From: Epiperipatus broadwayi | Lineage: Eukaryota; Onychophora; Udeonychophora; Euonychophora; Peripatidae | Assembly: GCA_028023455.1 (NCBI GenBank) | Contig: JAQFVV010000013.1 | Span: forward strand, 5,146,001 to 5,210,000 | Direction of reading: 5' to 3' | DNA length: 64,000 nt | Notes under the pieces: generated by a model | Seen by the model: only the letters and a program-made list of their open reading frames with translations | What the model was told of the DNA's origin: nothing | The model's database searches: none | Shown: in pieces, positions 1-12,628 of the stretch | How the letters are laid out: every line of letters begins with the position of its first letter | Numbering within the stretch: position 1 is the stretch's first letter | Program-made: the position numbers and the translations under genes

Positions 1-940
1 AGTGATCTGACAGAGGCAGATATTATAATCAAGAAGATATAAAGAAGGAAATATAAAGTAAAAAAGTATTGATAAGATAGGGGAAAAATAGTCAGCTATA
101 GATGAATAACAAAATTATATCCTTTATATAAGACAATTGTTTTTTAATAATAAATTTACAAAATACATTACTGGCTTTTATAAGGTTTTTTGGGAGTGTG
201 TGTGTATGTGTAGCAGCATAAATTATAATTATAGAAGAGGAAGATTAGTACAGCCATTCTGTCAACTAAAATAAAATGATACGACAATATTATAATTTTA
301 TCAAATTATTACTAATAATTTAAAAATATACATATATATTAATTTATAAGTCTTATTTAATAATAAATCATAAAATAAAAGTTTATTGTTTTATTTTGAA
401 TTGTTTATATTTCATTTATTCAATTTTAGATATTATTAAAGTAGCTTTGCTTAGAACTTAATGCTCTGATTTTTGGAACATGCCTAAGCTCTAAGAAGTT
501 AGAGAACACTGGTTTCTCAAAATTTATTTCGAAAATCAATTTTTTTATTTTAAAAAATATAATTTATGTTTATATAAAAATTCTCAAATATATTTCATTA
601 CATGAATTTCTTTAAGTTCCAACTAGTTAGCAATATCAAAATACTATTGTATAAATATTATATCATCTATTTTTAATTTCTATAAAATTGACTTATTGAA
701 AATTCAGGGCAAAACAACTGAAGTATTAGAAAAGTTACTTAGTGCCAATATGGGTTTTTTTTTTATATGAAAAAATTAATTATTTTTATATTTTTATAGA
801 GTATCAAAGTGATAACAAATAACTTTGCAAAAAAAAAATTAACAGAAATTAATTAAAATTGTATTAAAATCATATATATATATATTAATTTAACATTTCT
901 CAATTATATTTAATTAAAAAAAAATTCTCAAAAAATTTAC
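1..940 (-). other. MED12 intron after exon f (partial)
   Basis: AT-rich non-coding sequence following the donor of MED12 exon f at 935-940 (minus GTAAAT). No exon, repeat with clear ends or reading frame was recognised. The intron runs off the left edge of the window. Confidence 0.7.
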
Positions 941-1104
941 CCTTCAAATGCAGCAGCTGTTTGTTCTTGTGATACAAGAAGACATGCATGATACCGCCGC
1001 AAAATAGCAACAATGTAAAGACAGAGAAGAGTGGTATATGAACCAACCAATGAAGACTGCTTCAAAATTAATTGTGCCTCAACTTGACTAAGTTCTTTCA
1101 GTAA
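941..1104 (-). CDS. MED12: MED12 internal exon f
   Basis: This exon continues the Mediator subunit 12 reading frame. Its 54 codons read like the conserved stretch LLxELSxVExxLxLKxSxLxxSYTT, followed by [17 protein letters not shown], ending in AAAFEG, which corresponds to QVFEG in vertebrate MED12. MED12 belongs to the Mediator kinase module with CDK8, cyclin C and MED13 and activates CDK8 in the nucleus. The minus-strand acceptor is a pyrimidine run followed by TAG (1105-1107), and the donor is GTAAAT just left of 941. It enters in phase 0, matching the phase in which exon e ends, and leaves in phase 2. The next exon lies outside the window. Confidence 0.93.
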
Positions 1105-3406
1105 CTAGAGGGGGAAAAAACATTAGGAAGATAGTTATATTTTTTACTTAACTTATATAATTCAGTTTATTATAGTATTACATGAGATAATCGCTATTTA
1201 AACATCTAATTGAAGTTTAATATTTAAGAGCAAATCATGCACTAAATAACTTGATGAATAAATGCAATTTCTTTATACAAAATATTTTATTAGTACTAAA
1301 GCAATGGATCTGAAATCCGATCCATGCTTCACAGCCTTCTATAAACTTAGTTAGTATTATAGACCTGAATTAAGTTTATAGTCCAATATCAGCAGGTTTT
1401 TACATTAAAGCTAATATTAATTACGTTTATATAATTTGTATTGCATTTAAATATTTTGTTAAATAAATTCCATTCTAAGATTAGATTTCTGTTAATAAAA
1501 ATTACTTGTAAAACCTATTAGTCAAACATATATATACGTCAAGCGTATATATATGAGTTAATGCAAAATTCTGCTGAAATAAAATGCTTATTTTACTATA
1601 AAAAAATAAGAATATATTTTTTGTTAAAATATGGCATATGATTTCATTTTGAGATAAGCCCACCAACATTTTCTAAAGGAATGTATGTTTTAATTAGTGA
1701 GCCCATTCAAGTCAAATTAAAGATGGCCTTCTCTTTCTTTTTTTTTAATTAATAAAATTCAAACTTTAAAGAAAGAAATTTAGAATAAAAAAGTAAAAGT
1801 TATTTTTAGAAAATGTTACCTTGAAACAAAGGAGCGTGTGGGTGGTCTTATCAAGATCTAAGATCATACAAATAATAGAAGGTAGCTGACAAAGAGGGTA
1901 TAAATAAAAATGAGAACAAAAGACTTGGTTATTCAGAGTTTTCTTGCTGGCATTCAGATTTCTCTTTGGAGAACTCTTTCAGATTTTGCTTGTGGAGATT
2001 TTATTCCAAAAAGTTAGACAACTGTCGTCTTCAAAATCATGGAGAAGTTTGAACATTCTCAAGCTAAAAGTCATATGAATTTGATGGATTCTACTATGCT
2101 TGGCTAGGCAAATAAATAGCTTTGCCTATCGCCGAGGTTCCTAAATACCATCAAAATGCCTTAGTATCCACTCAATAGTCATCTGAACTCTGTGCCATGT
2201 TTGTAAGACTTTTTGTAAAAGCATGCTACTTATTTCCATTTTCCTTGTCCGGACAAATACCTATCAACGGTCGGATCAAGCCACGAACGCCGTAGGAAAC
2301 ATGACCAAGGAACCAGGACGGTAATCATATCTCTCCTCCATTGAACTATTTACTTTCTACCCTTTTGTCATACCTTTCTTAATTGAATTATATTATGAAT
2401 TGTTTTATTTAATGATATTTGTAATGTAACCATTTTTATTAGACTAGTCTTAAATATATATATGTGTGATCATCTATCTATATTTAACCTTTTTTCCTTT
2501 GCTATTCTTCATTACTAACATGTGTAAATATTTTGTATTCCATTGCGGTTAAGTTTAAAAGTTAATTTTTTTTCATTTAAAATCTCCTTCCAATTTTATT
2601 TATGTTTCTAAATTCCATACGAGTAAGTTTCCTTTGTTTGCCAACTTGATCTCCTCGATGACGCCTCTTTTGTCCGCCAGTAGCTTATTACGTATATCTG
2701 ATTTAGCTATTTACGTTTTAAATAATTTTTAAACTGCCTTTTTAGTGCAAAGCAATTAGAAAATGCTTTGCAAAAGATTTTTATTACTATACTTTATCGA
2801 GGAGATTCGAGTTGACAATTTTAATAAAATTGGGAAGAAAAGATTTAGACTGCAAACATATTAATCTGTTTTTATTGTCTAATTAGTTTTCATTAATTTA
2901 GGGGAATAGCGGAGGCCATTAAATCATTATTCATATTTTAAAGTTGTTAATTAAATATATTATTTAACTAAAAAGCTTGAGTTTCCTAATTTTATCATAA
3001 TGCTTTATTTTTACTTTTCAATGATCCAGGCACGCAAACCACATTTTTCATAGTACTTTTATGCACCTTTAACTATTTAGCTCCGTAGGTGTTCCCACCC
3101 ATGTCTCTACCGCTGAGGCTAAGCTTGGCCGGTTGAAAAATAATTTATGTATGGCTCAGATAATGTTGTTGGTTCATAATTAGCCTCGAGAACAGGCAAA
3201 TAGGGAGGAGGTCATAGTATTCTTGATTTAATATCTCACGTATGGGTGGCCTCAAGATACTTTCGCTTAGTATTCGAACTGGGTTAAACCAACATACATC
3301 ATCTGACTGTCACAGTACATAATATTTTTTTTTTTCAAATTATTTTAAAATATTATTTTCATTAATACAAACAGAAATATAAATTATAATAATAATGTAT
3401 ACTTAC
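1105..3406 (-). other. MED12 intron e-f
   Basis: A 2.3 kb intron bounded by consensus GT (minus GTAAGT at 3401-3406) and AG. Most of it, from about 1700 to 3314, is a GC-richer block that looks like an old LTR and is listed separately. The remainder is AT-rich with nothing recognised. Confidence 0.85.
1700..3314 (+). mobile_element. Possible old solo LTR
   Basis: This intronic block is less AT-rich than its surroundings. It contains a TATA-like GTATAAATA at about 1898 followed by a pyrimidine- and T-rich leader, as in LTR promoters. It ends in CTGACTGTCACA (3303-3314), very like the CTGACTGTTACA that ends the long Gypsy LTRs of this window (8127-8138). The left end is not defined and no target duplication was found. 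It could instead be an unrelated repeat. Confidence 0.35.
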
Positions 3407-3930
3407 CTGAATCACACATTCTAGCAATCCAGTAATATTTAAGCAATATTCCATCAAATCAAATAAAAAAGAAATATTTTCAACTAAAGGTAAATAATTG
3501 GAATTTCCAGTAGCAAAACTATTCAATTGTTCAACAACAGTTAGCGCACAAGTGGACGTGACAACATGCTGATCAAAATAAGAAAGTGTTTGAAATTTTT
3601 GAAAAATACTGTCAAAATTAATAACAATATCTCCTTTGCTATGTTTTTTAATCTTTCCACCTTCAACACTATCCAAACTACTTTTTTTACTGAACATTTT
3701 TAAAATCTCTTTGGTAATCTTTTTGATTGTATGCCTTGCTTCATCACGAGCTTTTCCAACCCCATAAAGTAGAATGTGCCGTTGATTGCAGTCATGATTT
3801 GAACTATCATCTATAGGGAGAGGAAAGTGTAATGTATATAGTAATTCCCTAGATGGTTTATTAGTAGGCTGAGATTCTGGGAGTTGAATGCTTGCTGGTG
3901 CAGCATCACTTTTTTCAGATTTGACGGAAT
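3407..3930 (-). CDS. MED12: MED12 internal exon e (largest)
   Basis: This exon encodes 174 codons of MED12. It starts with a serine/proline-rich linker, then the highly conserved HFPLP, NHDCNQRHILLYGVGKARDE and IKKITKEIL segments, then KFQTLSYFDQHVVT, a SNYLPLV stretch and FLFDLMEYCLNITGL. These correspond in order to the central region of animal MED12, in the LCEWAV family domain. The minus-strand acceptor is TTATATTAG before position 3930 and the donor is GTAAGT (3401-3406). It enters in phase 1, matching the single G left by exon d, and leaves in phase 0. The wording is nearest to insect kohtalo as I remember that family, including GGKIKKHS. No stops or frameshifts were seen. Confidence 0.97.
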
Positions 3931-4504
3931 CTAATATAAATAAAAATATATATTACTGATTTAAAAAGAGTAGTAAAATGAATAGCTCTTTTTCTTTCCT
4001 TATCATAAAAGCATATAAAATTAAATTTAAAAGAAAATGGATTATGATAAACACTATTTTTCATTAATGTTTTATTTACTATAAAAATTGGATTTTTATA
4101 TTTTATAAATAAAAACTGTATTTATTAAGTGATATAAACATCACAATTTGTTAAGAGTTAAATAAAAAAAAAATCTCAAAAACATTAAAAAGCTTTAATA
4201 ATGGTCTTCATCAAAAAGAGCTTTGATAAAAACAAAACAAAACTGTTTTACTATTTAATTTCCATAAAGTAATTAAAATGTAGTAAGCTGCCATCTGCAC
4301 AACAAAATATAAATTAATATAAGTATAGTTTTACTTCTCACTATTATATAAACAAAAAACACATTTATAATTGTATAATAGAAAAAAAGATATAAATTAA
4401 TATTAAAGTTTATAGGCTTAACGTTTTCGAGGATCCATGCCTCATATTCATAGCCCTTATAAAATGTATAGTAAAATATATGCAAATATTTAAATAAGCT
4501 AGTG

Positions 4505-5225
4505 TTACGTAGCCCATTTCTTCGAGATCTCGAAGCAAGTGTCTTTTCTATTGATAGCATGGATGTTTCCATTAATGTAAAATGCCTCCTTTATTTTGTG
4601 ATCGTTTGATTCTGAGCATAATATTATGGGATTGGCAGGTGTGAAGTTGTGTCCAGATTGCTTAACATGCTCCAAAAATACAGAGGATGTGTTGCTGTTC
4701 TTCTGACCTCTGTTATAAGTGTAAAGGTGTTGAGCCAGTCTAGTATGGATTGTAGCTTTAGTTTCACCATAGTATATAGCGTGGCATCCGGCCTGATGGC
4801 AATGGAGTACACCACGTGTGGGGTGAACAATTGATCAATGTGGTCTTTAGAGTTGTTAATCAATCTATTAGAATTAGGCGGAGTACTAAATGCTATGTTA
4901 AATTTATCGGTTAATGCTTTCGTTAGTTTGTTAGATATTTTGGAAATGTAGGGGATTGTTATTCTTGGTAGATTGGTGCGGGGTACATTATTGTTTAGTG
5001 TATTATGAAATTTTGTGATTTTATTTTTAATAGCTTCAAATTTGAACCCTGCTGCTAATAGACCTTTAATATAGTTGTTTATGTTTTCTTTTTCCTGTCT
5101 GCTTCGTATTTACATAGATGAAAGTTTCTAAACAAAAATGCATTAAGGCCAGCAAATTTATGTGATGCAGGTGAGTTAGATTTAGGGTGAATGCAGCTTC
5201 GAATTTCAAATGTTTTTTGTTTACA
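4505..5225 (-). pseudogene. Penelope-like element fragment, RT thumb plus GIY-YIG
   Basis: The minus strand carries the C-terminal part of a Penelope-like retroelement protein, 5' truncated. In order it shows a segment like SHKFAGLNAFLFRN and NNYIKGLLAAGF, the LPRITIPYISKISNKL block typical of the end of Penelope RTs, and KDHIDQLFTPHVVYSI. After a frameshift near 4800 it shows CHQAGCHAIYYGET, with RLAQH further on and FLEHVKQSGH. That is the GIY-YIG endonuclease pattern with its two cysteines, arginine and histidine. It ends INRKDTCFEISKKW before a TAA at 4505-4507. The frameshift makes it non-functional. It sits between MED12 exons d and e. Confidence 0.8.
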
Positions 5226-5452
5226 TAAATTAATATAACAAATGGAGCTATTTAAACTCCTATTCTAGTCAATTACTATGTTATATATTAAAATAATATT
5301 GATGAAATTTTTATTTCAAACATTTTTTTATTCATAAAAATTTTTAAATAAGATTTTTGAAGGCAAGTAAAAATTAAAGATCATGCTATAATTACTGTTT
5401 TTAAACTAAGATAACAAAATTAATTAACACTAAAATCAAAGATTACTACTGT

Positions 5453-5456
5453 CTAT
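5453..5456. repeat. Left copy of 4 bp target duplication (CTAT)
   Basis: CTAT directly before the TGAAACAG start of the left LTR. The same CTAT follows the right LTR at 10905-10908, so the two-LTR palindrome appears to have inserted as one unit. Confidence 0.75.
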
Positions 5457-8138
5457 TGAAACAGTAAGGTCTGCTTTTCTCACCTACTTCCTACCCTCAT
5501 ACCTTAGTTTGAACCCCAATCTATCGTAGTGTGTCTGCAATACACTTATATACTGAAAATCCCGCCTAATTTTAAACCACGTGCACAATGCTCGTATTAT
5601 ATATATAACTTATTCCCAAATAAAATAAAATATTATGAATTATGTATTTGTTCACATAATTTACATTTATTTAAAAGTAGGTTATATAAGTTGTAATTGC
5701 GCACACACTATGATATGCATTTTAAAACATATCAAAATTATAAATTGTTAAAGTTATTTTGTTTGAATCTATTTACAAATATATTACCGTCGTAATAGAT
5801 TTTGATTTAAAATAAAATTCATTTAGTAAATATTCGTTTAGTAAATAGATTCAAATATTGCAATTTAAAAGTAAAATAATTTTCGTTTAATTTAATAAAA
5901 GTCATTCCAAATATTTCTTTAAAATAAATGAGGGACAATAGTTTAATTAGTTAATATTATATAAGTTTATCTAAAAACAGCAGATGTCCACTTAAAGGTT
6001 TTCTTTAATTAGTAAAAGTAATTTTTAATTAAATCTAGTTTGTAAAAGAAATTAATTAATGTTGAATTCCTTTAGACATTCGGATAGATTTAATTACAGC
6101 TGATAAGTCCGATATATTTTTGTAATGCTCCAGGGCAGTTCTATTGTTAAAGGTTACTATAAAAAAAAGGGTTTTCTTTTGTCCTGGAGTTTCTTCTAAT
6201 GTTTCTAAGAGAAATCATTCTGAGGTCTAATGTTTCTAACCAAAATTATAGTAGTAATTTGTAAATCTTGACATGACAAAGTAGAGTGCAAAAAGGCTAT
6301 TTCTCTCCGAAATGGTCATATGCTGCCGTAGACCATCAGAAGTTATGACACAGGAAACCCCGGAACTGCTGCCGCTGCCAAAAATATGAACATTTCCAGA
6401 TTTTGCTGTTAAATTATATAAAAACCTGCCGACCATCAATCTACCTAAATGTTTCTCCAGAGGTAACCCTAAATTAACCCAAGAGCTCTTGTGATTCCTA
6501 CTAACATGCTATAGCTATTCTAAATTGTTTTCTGAAATTTCACATAACTTTATTATGTACTTCTTTAAAGTGTTCAAATATAATCAACTGTTTTGCTCTA
6601 TCCTTGGGTTAACATTTTCTATTTATAAAGCTTTTTTTTATTTTATTATGATAATGTGTCAGAATCGTCTTTGACCGAGTGAATTATTCCCTTTATTGAA
6701 AGTAAGACACCGCTATTAAGGCATATTTTAAATTTATAATTTTCCAATGTTATTATCTTGCAAATCACTCGTTCGAGGGCGATTCTTTTCTTTAATATAT
6801 AATATAATCACATAGTTTAAAATCTACATGTTATTGATTTTAATCTACCATGAGAGTATGTGCGAGGTCAATGATTAAATGTGTCCCCTAATGCATGATT
6901 GCGTATATAAATCTATACTTACTTTTCAAACCCGCAAGCATGCATTTTCCTATTTTAATTACCGTGTTCTACTTTAATTACAAAGTTCATCATTGACGTC
7001 GAGAATGTGCGGACCCTTTTAAATGAATTTCTGGGAATTTGATTGGGCATTTCTCTTAATCCAAGTAAAACCCATTCAGTATGTTTTATATACACTAGTC
7101 TCATATTGCTGGTAAATGAATTGGTTGTTGAGACCGCTTTGTTTTATTTTTCCAAGGATTCTTTACACGGCAAAGTCCATTCTTTTCGCTTATTGCAAGT
7201 TTCCAGGCAGAGGGTGTCCCAAATGACACCCCTGGGAATTAAACGCAATCGTCACACAGTCGCTAAGTTTCGGCTGTTCATAAAATACTTTTCTACGGGT
7301 TAGCGGCGAGATGCCCTCCGTAATTATTCCGAATCTTCAATATTGTTTTATTTTATATTTATTTTACAAAGCATCCGTGACTTAAACGTGTCACACCCTC
7401 CAACTTTAATAAATTCATTATCAGCAATACTGACCTCCCAATGCAATTCTATTATTATTATTCTCAAATAAATGCTTTGATCACATTCCCACTTTCTTGC
7501 TTAGTAAGCTTTTGTCCGTGCTATTCTCGAAATCAATAAATATTTTAGAACACTTAATTTCAAATATTTTCTTAAACTTGTATAATTACTCAAAGCACCT
7601 CGCACATGTTCCTACGTCTTCAAGCACATTATCGTAATGCTATTAGCCCGAGGAATAGAATATATCACTTTGTTTTAAAACCTTTTTGTCATTTATTGAA
7701 ATATAATGCCCACAATTATTTAATACGCGTCCCTGTCTCATATAAGCAGACAGTGGCGTTATATATATATATTATATGAATACATTTTGTGAAATTCTTT
7801 AAAACTAAATTTGATCTCTTATTTTATTTGATTCCTATCACTGTCTCAGTCTATATATATATTTTCTGCATTTCTTTTGTAAATCCATAGACGTTAATTA
7901 GCCACCCAAACTTCTTTTAGTATAGAGTCTTTTGTTTCTCCTTGACCACCAGGCATTGGCCAAAGGTCATACTAGTAGTGGCATCAGATGCTTTGTCACG
8001 TAGATGGCGCTGTGAAATTTGGGTTTTAGATTCGAACTTAGTATATCTAGAAGGCAACCTCTTCTAGAATGTTCAGTTTCGTGTCTGGGGTTTGAATTCT
8101 GCAGTGTGTTAGCGAGATAGACGATTCTGACTGTTACA
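5457..8138 (+). mobile_element. Long Gypsy-type LTR, left arm of palindrome
   Basis: A full-length LTR of 2682 bp in plus orientation, from TGAAACAG to CTGTTACA. It is the reverse complement of the arm at 8210-10904 and is homologous to the two LTRs of the Gypsy element at 18580-27424. The first 150 bp contain a TATA-like TTATATACT at about 5547. Its 3' part has the recurring LTR features: a row of TATATATA, the GTAGATGGCGC segment, and TTTGAATTCTGCAG just before the end. Short open frames inside all four LTR copies drift freely and are not credible proteins. Confidence 0.9.
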
Positions 8139-8209
8139 TAGTAAATTTTTTTTCCCGGGTCCATGGCACCCCACGTTGGGCGCCATAGACCTGGAAAAAA
8201 AATTTACTA
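8139..8209. other. Palindrome centre with tRNA-Lys primer binding site
   Basis: A 71 bp spacer between the two inverted LTRs. On the minus strand, 8185 down to 8169 reads TGGCGCCCAACGTGGGG, the complement of the 3' end of animal tRNA-Lys(CUU). It lies 24 nt from the right LTR, the same distance as in the Gypsy copy at 24702. On the plus strand, 8164-8180 reads as a related but altered site matching at 14 of 17 positions. The symmetry centre of the whole palindrome falls on ACGT (8173-8176), which is the self-complementary core of the primer binding site. Confidence 0.85.
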
Positions 8210-10904
8210 TGTAACAGTCAGAATCGTCTATCTCGCTAACACACTGCAGAATTCAAACCCCAGACACGAAACTGAACATTCTAGGAGGGGTTGCCTTCTA
8301 GATATACTCAGTTCGAATATAAAGCCCAAATTTCACAGCGCCATCTACGTGACAACGCATCTGATGCCACTACTAGTATGACCTTTGACTGGTGCCTGGT
8401 GGTCAGGGAGAAACAAGATTCTTTACTAAAAGAAGTTTGGGTGGCTAATTAACGTCTATGGATTTACAAAAGAAATGCAGAAAATATATATATAGACCGA
8501 GAGCAGTGATAGGAATCAAATAAAATAAGAGATCAAATTTAGTTTTAAATAATTTCACAAAATTTATTCATATAAATTATATATATAACGCCACTGTCTG
8601 CTTATATGAGACAGGGACGTGTATTAAATAATTGTAGGCATTATATTCCCACAACTGACAAAAAGACTTTAAAACAAAGTGATGTATTCTATTCCTTGGG
8701 CTAATAGCATTATGATAATGTGCTTGACAAGATAGAAACATGTGCGAGGTGCTTTGAGCAATTATACAAGTTTAAGAAAATATTTGAAATTAAGTGTGAT
8801 AAAATATTTATTGATTTCAAGAATAGCACGGACAAAAGCTTACTAAGCAACAAAGTGGGAATGTGATCAAGGCATTTATTTGAGAATAATAATAATAGAG
8901 TTACATTGGGAGGTCAGTATTGCTAATAATGAATTTATTAAAGTTGGAGGGTGTGACACATTTAAGTCACGGATGCTTTGTAAAATAAATATAAAATAAA
9001 ACAATATTGAAGATCCGGAATAATTACGGAGGGCATCTCGCCGCTAACCCGTAGGAAAGTATTTTATGAACAGCCGAAACGTAGCGATTGTGTGACGATT
9101 GTGTTTAATTCCCAGGGGTGTCATTTGGGACACCCTCTGCCTGGAAACTTGCAATAAGCGAAAAGAACGGACTTTGCCGTGTAAAGAATCCTTGGAAAAA
9201 TAAAACAAAGTGGTCTCAACAACCAATTCATTTACCAGCAATACGAGACTAGTGTATATAAACACATACTAAATGAGTTTTACTCGGATTAAGAGAAATG
9301 CCCAATAAAATTCCCTGAAATTCATTTAAAAGGGTCCGCACATTCTCGACGTCAATGATGAACTTTATAATTAAAGTAGAACACGGTAATTAAAATAGGA
9401 AAATGCATGCTTGCGGGTTTGAAAAGTATAGATTTATATACGCAATCATGCATTTGGGGACACATTTAAATCGCTGACCTCGCACATACTCTCATGGTAG
9501 ATTAAAATCAATAACATGTAGATTTTAAACTATGTGATTATATTATATTAAAGAAAAGAATCGCCCTCGAACGAGTGATTTGCAAGATAATAAAATTGGA
9601 AAATTATAAATTTAAAATATGCCTTAATAGCGGCGTCTTACTTTCAATAAAGGGAATAGTTCACTCGGTCAAAGACGATTCTGACACATTATCATAATAA
9701 AATAAAAGAAAGCTTTATAAATAGAAAATATTAACCCAAGGATAGAGAGCAAAATGTTGAGTATATTTAAACACGTTAAAGAAATACATAATGAAGTTAT
9801 GTGAAATATAAGAAAACAATGTTAAATAGCTATAGCATGTTAGTTAGGAATCACAAGAGCTCTTGGGTTAATTTAGGATTACCTCTGGAGAAGCATTTAG
9901 GTAGATTGATGGTCGGCAGGTTTTTATATAATTTAACAGCAAAATCTGAAAATGTTCATATTTTTGGCAGCAGCAGTTCCGGGGTTTGTGTGATAACTTC
10001 CGATGGTCTACGGCAGCAGATGACCATTCCAGGGAGAAATAGCCTTCTCGCACTCTACTCTGTCATGTCAAGATTTACAAATTACTAGAATAGAACTCAG
10101 AATGATTTCTCTTAGAAACATTAGAAGAAAAACTGGAGAACAAAAGACAACCCTTCTTTTTATAGTAGAATTTAACAATAGAACTGCCCTGGAGCATTAC
10201 AAAAATATATCGGACTTATCAGCTGTCATCATCCGAATGTCTAAAGGAATTCAACATTAATTAATTTCTTTTGTTACTTTCCCTGTCGACATTCGAATTA
10301 CAAACTAGATTTAATTAAAAATTACTTTTATTAATTAAAGAAAACCTTAAGTGGACATCTGCTGTTTTTAGATAAACTTATATAATATTAATAATTAAAC
10401 TATTGTCCCTCATTTATTTTAAAGAAATATTTGGGATAACTTTTATTAAATTAAACGAAAGTTATTTTACTTTTAAATTGCAATATTTGAAACTATTTAC
10501 TAAACGAATATTTACTAAATGAGTTTCATTTTAAATCAAAATACATTACGACGGTAATATATTTGTAAATAGATTCAAACAAAATAACTTTAACAATTTA
10601 TAATTTTGATATGTTTTAAAATGGATATCATAGTGTGTGCGCAATTATGACTTATATAACTTACTTTTTAATAAATCAAAATTATGTGAACATATACATA
10701 ATCTATAATCTTTTATTTATTTGGAAATGACTTATATATATAATACGAGCATTGTACTCGTGGTTTAAAATTAGGCGGGATTTTCGGTATATAAGCGTAT
10801 TGCAGACACACTATGATAGATTGGGGTTCAAACTAAGGTATGAGGGTAAGAAATAGGTGAGAAAAGGTGAATCGAAGATCTGCAAAGCAGACCTTACTGT
10901 TTCA
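8210..10904 (-). mobile_element. Long Gypsy-type LTR, right arm of palindrome
   Basis: A 2695 bp LTR in minus orientation. Its plus-strand text begins TGTAACAGTCAGAAT and ends CTTACTGTTTCA. It is a near-complete inverted copy of 5457-8138, with scattered substitutions and small indels. Both outer ends of the pair are therefore U3 starts (TGAAACAG on the outward-in reading), an arrangement a normal LTR element never has. CTAT follows at 10905. Confidence 0.9.
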
Positions 10905-10908
10905 CTAT
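10905..10908. repeat. Right copy of 4 bp target duplication (CTAT)
   Basis: CTAT immediately after the right arm, matching 5453-5456. A four-base duplication is usual for many Ty3/Gypsy integrases. Confidence 0.75.
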
Positions 10909-12074
10909 TAAATGCTTTTACAGAATTTGCTACTGCTAAAATAATAAAAATTTATAGACCAAACAAAACACACTTTAACAATTATTTAAATAGTACATAA
11001 CATATATTGAGAATAAAGTTGTAAATTGGAAAAAATTAATGATAAGGAATATTGAAATATAGAAGCAGTTATAATAAAACCTCATAATAATTTGTCTAGC
11101 ATTATGCAATATTAATTCAAGCTCATAGATTTCAGGTAACTACTAATAAATCAAGGTCATTTAGGTTTAGACCACTATGTTTTGAAATAAAAGTTGTTTT
11201 ATGAAAATACAAAATATTTCACAATAATAATCAGACGTATTTAAAATTTGGATGGATCCTTGTAATTTAATTCCAGTAAAAGCAAGAAATCTTATATGCT
11301 GTAATGAAATTATTATTGTCAGTATTGTTATAATCTTGCTCCATTCCGGATAATCTTTATTAGAGAATGTACTGATTGCTCATTGGAAAACTGTGCATTT
11401 AGTACTTTCCTATTTATATTAGATATTTAAGGTTATTTTATTTTGTTTTCTGATGCATAATGGATTTTTCAAAAAATGACAATCATTTGAGCAACCGATT
11501 AAAACACATATAATTATTGCACTAAAAAAGAAAACTAATACAGAATAAATTTATTCATTAAAATATCTCCTATTCTGAATTTTAAAAAAACCATTTCACT
11601 TACATCCAAATAATTATTGGTACAATAATCTGTAAGTTTTCTAATCTAGTTGATTTGTATTAAACATAAATCCCAAATCATTAGTAAAGTGCCACTAAAT
11701 AAACAGAACATACTATTTGATTTGAAACTATTTTGGAGGTAATACTGTTTAAAGCTTCAATTGATAAGAGCATTCTAAGGCCAATATTGATAAACTACAT
11801 ATTTAGTTTAAGAAAGGGCTCGATCAAGATAAATTTAAAAATGACTTTAGATATTTTCTATAATGCGTAATTGATATATATATTTGCTATAGTCATAGTA
11901 ATCAACTAATAATATTTTTTTTTTTTATTCATATATAAATAAAATATAAAAAAAATCAATATTCATATTCAAAAGCTTCTACAGGTAAATGTTTTATAAA
12001 TAAATTATCAGATTTTGATGACATTTTCTCAATTTTAAATACCTTGATTACTGTTCAATATAAGTTCTGCAAGA

Positions 12075-12155
12075 TTCAGTATAGAAGTAAAGTATTGGAT
12101 TCAAGAGCCTTTGATCCATGGATTGAAGTTCAATTCTGAAATTTCTGGAGCTTGA
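12075..12155 (+). repeat. tRNA-like SINE head (weak)
   Basis: Contains GAAGTTCAATTCTG, resembling a tRNA B box (GGTTCRANNCC), about 45 nt after a poor A-box-like stretch. It may be a tRNA-derived SINE remnant, or chance. No intact cloverleaf was found. Confidence 0.3.
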
Positions 12156-12510
12156 ATATCTTTTGAGCAACAAACTATTCAATTAAATTAAACTGCAACA
12201 AACATTATTTTAAACTTCTCTTGGCAGAGAGACAAATACTTTAGCATTCAATTTGGTGATATTATCCTTATTTAAACCAGTTTGAAAAAACATACCAACT
12301 ACTACAACCGTCAATCAGATATGTTTTTTCAGGCATATTTTTAAGCACATCAGAAAGAGAGAATTAAGAATATATGGTACATAATAAATGTATAACACAG
12401 ATTGGAAAAATAGTTTTGATCATTATGTATGCTTCTATATGATAAAATTATACATGCCACTAATAATAATTTAAGAGATTAAAACAAACAACTATAAAAT
12501 GTTTCCTTAC

Positions 12511-12628
12511 CTGTATGCTGATCAATACTAGCCTGAGACTCTTCTTTAATACACTGAAGTAATTTATTAAATTCATCGTCTAGTTTTTGATCGTCTAAGT
12601 CCATCTTGATCTCTTGATGATCCACATC
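12511..12628 (-). CDS. MED12: MED12 internal exon d
   Basis: A 118 bp exon that starts DVDHQEIKMDLDD and continues with KLDDEFNKLLQCIKEES. This matches the acidic segment of MED12 that lies between the LIRHDVFSH region and the HFPLP region. The minus-strand acceptor is TTTACTGTAG and the donor is GTAAGG (12505-12510). It is read in phase 0 and leaves one G, which joins AT at the start of exon e to make an Asp codon. This phase chain fixes exon d as directly preceding exon e. Confidence 0.93.

Larger units (their letters stand above)
3931..12510 (-). other. MED12 intron d-e (8.6 kb)
   Basis: The intron holds a Penelope-like fragment (4505-5225) and the palindromic LTR pair (5457-10904). The stretches 3931-4500 and 10909-12070 are AT-rich, and nothing was recognised in them. 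Confidence 0.85.

Noticed and set aside
7043-7303. Open frames recurring inside the giant LTRs (also at 8163-8381, 9044-9265, 19366-19584, 24676-24873, 25518-25736)
   Set aside because: They recur only because the LTR is repeated. Frames differ between copies by indels, start in different places and show no recognisable domain.
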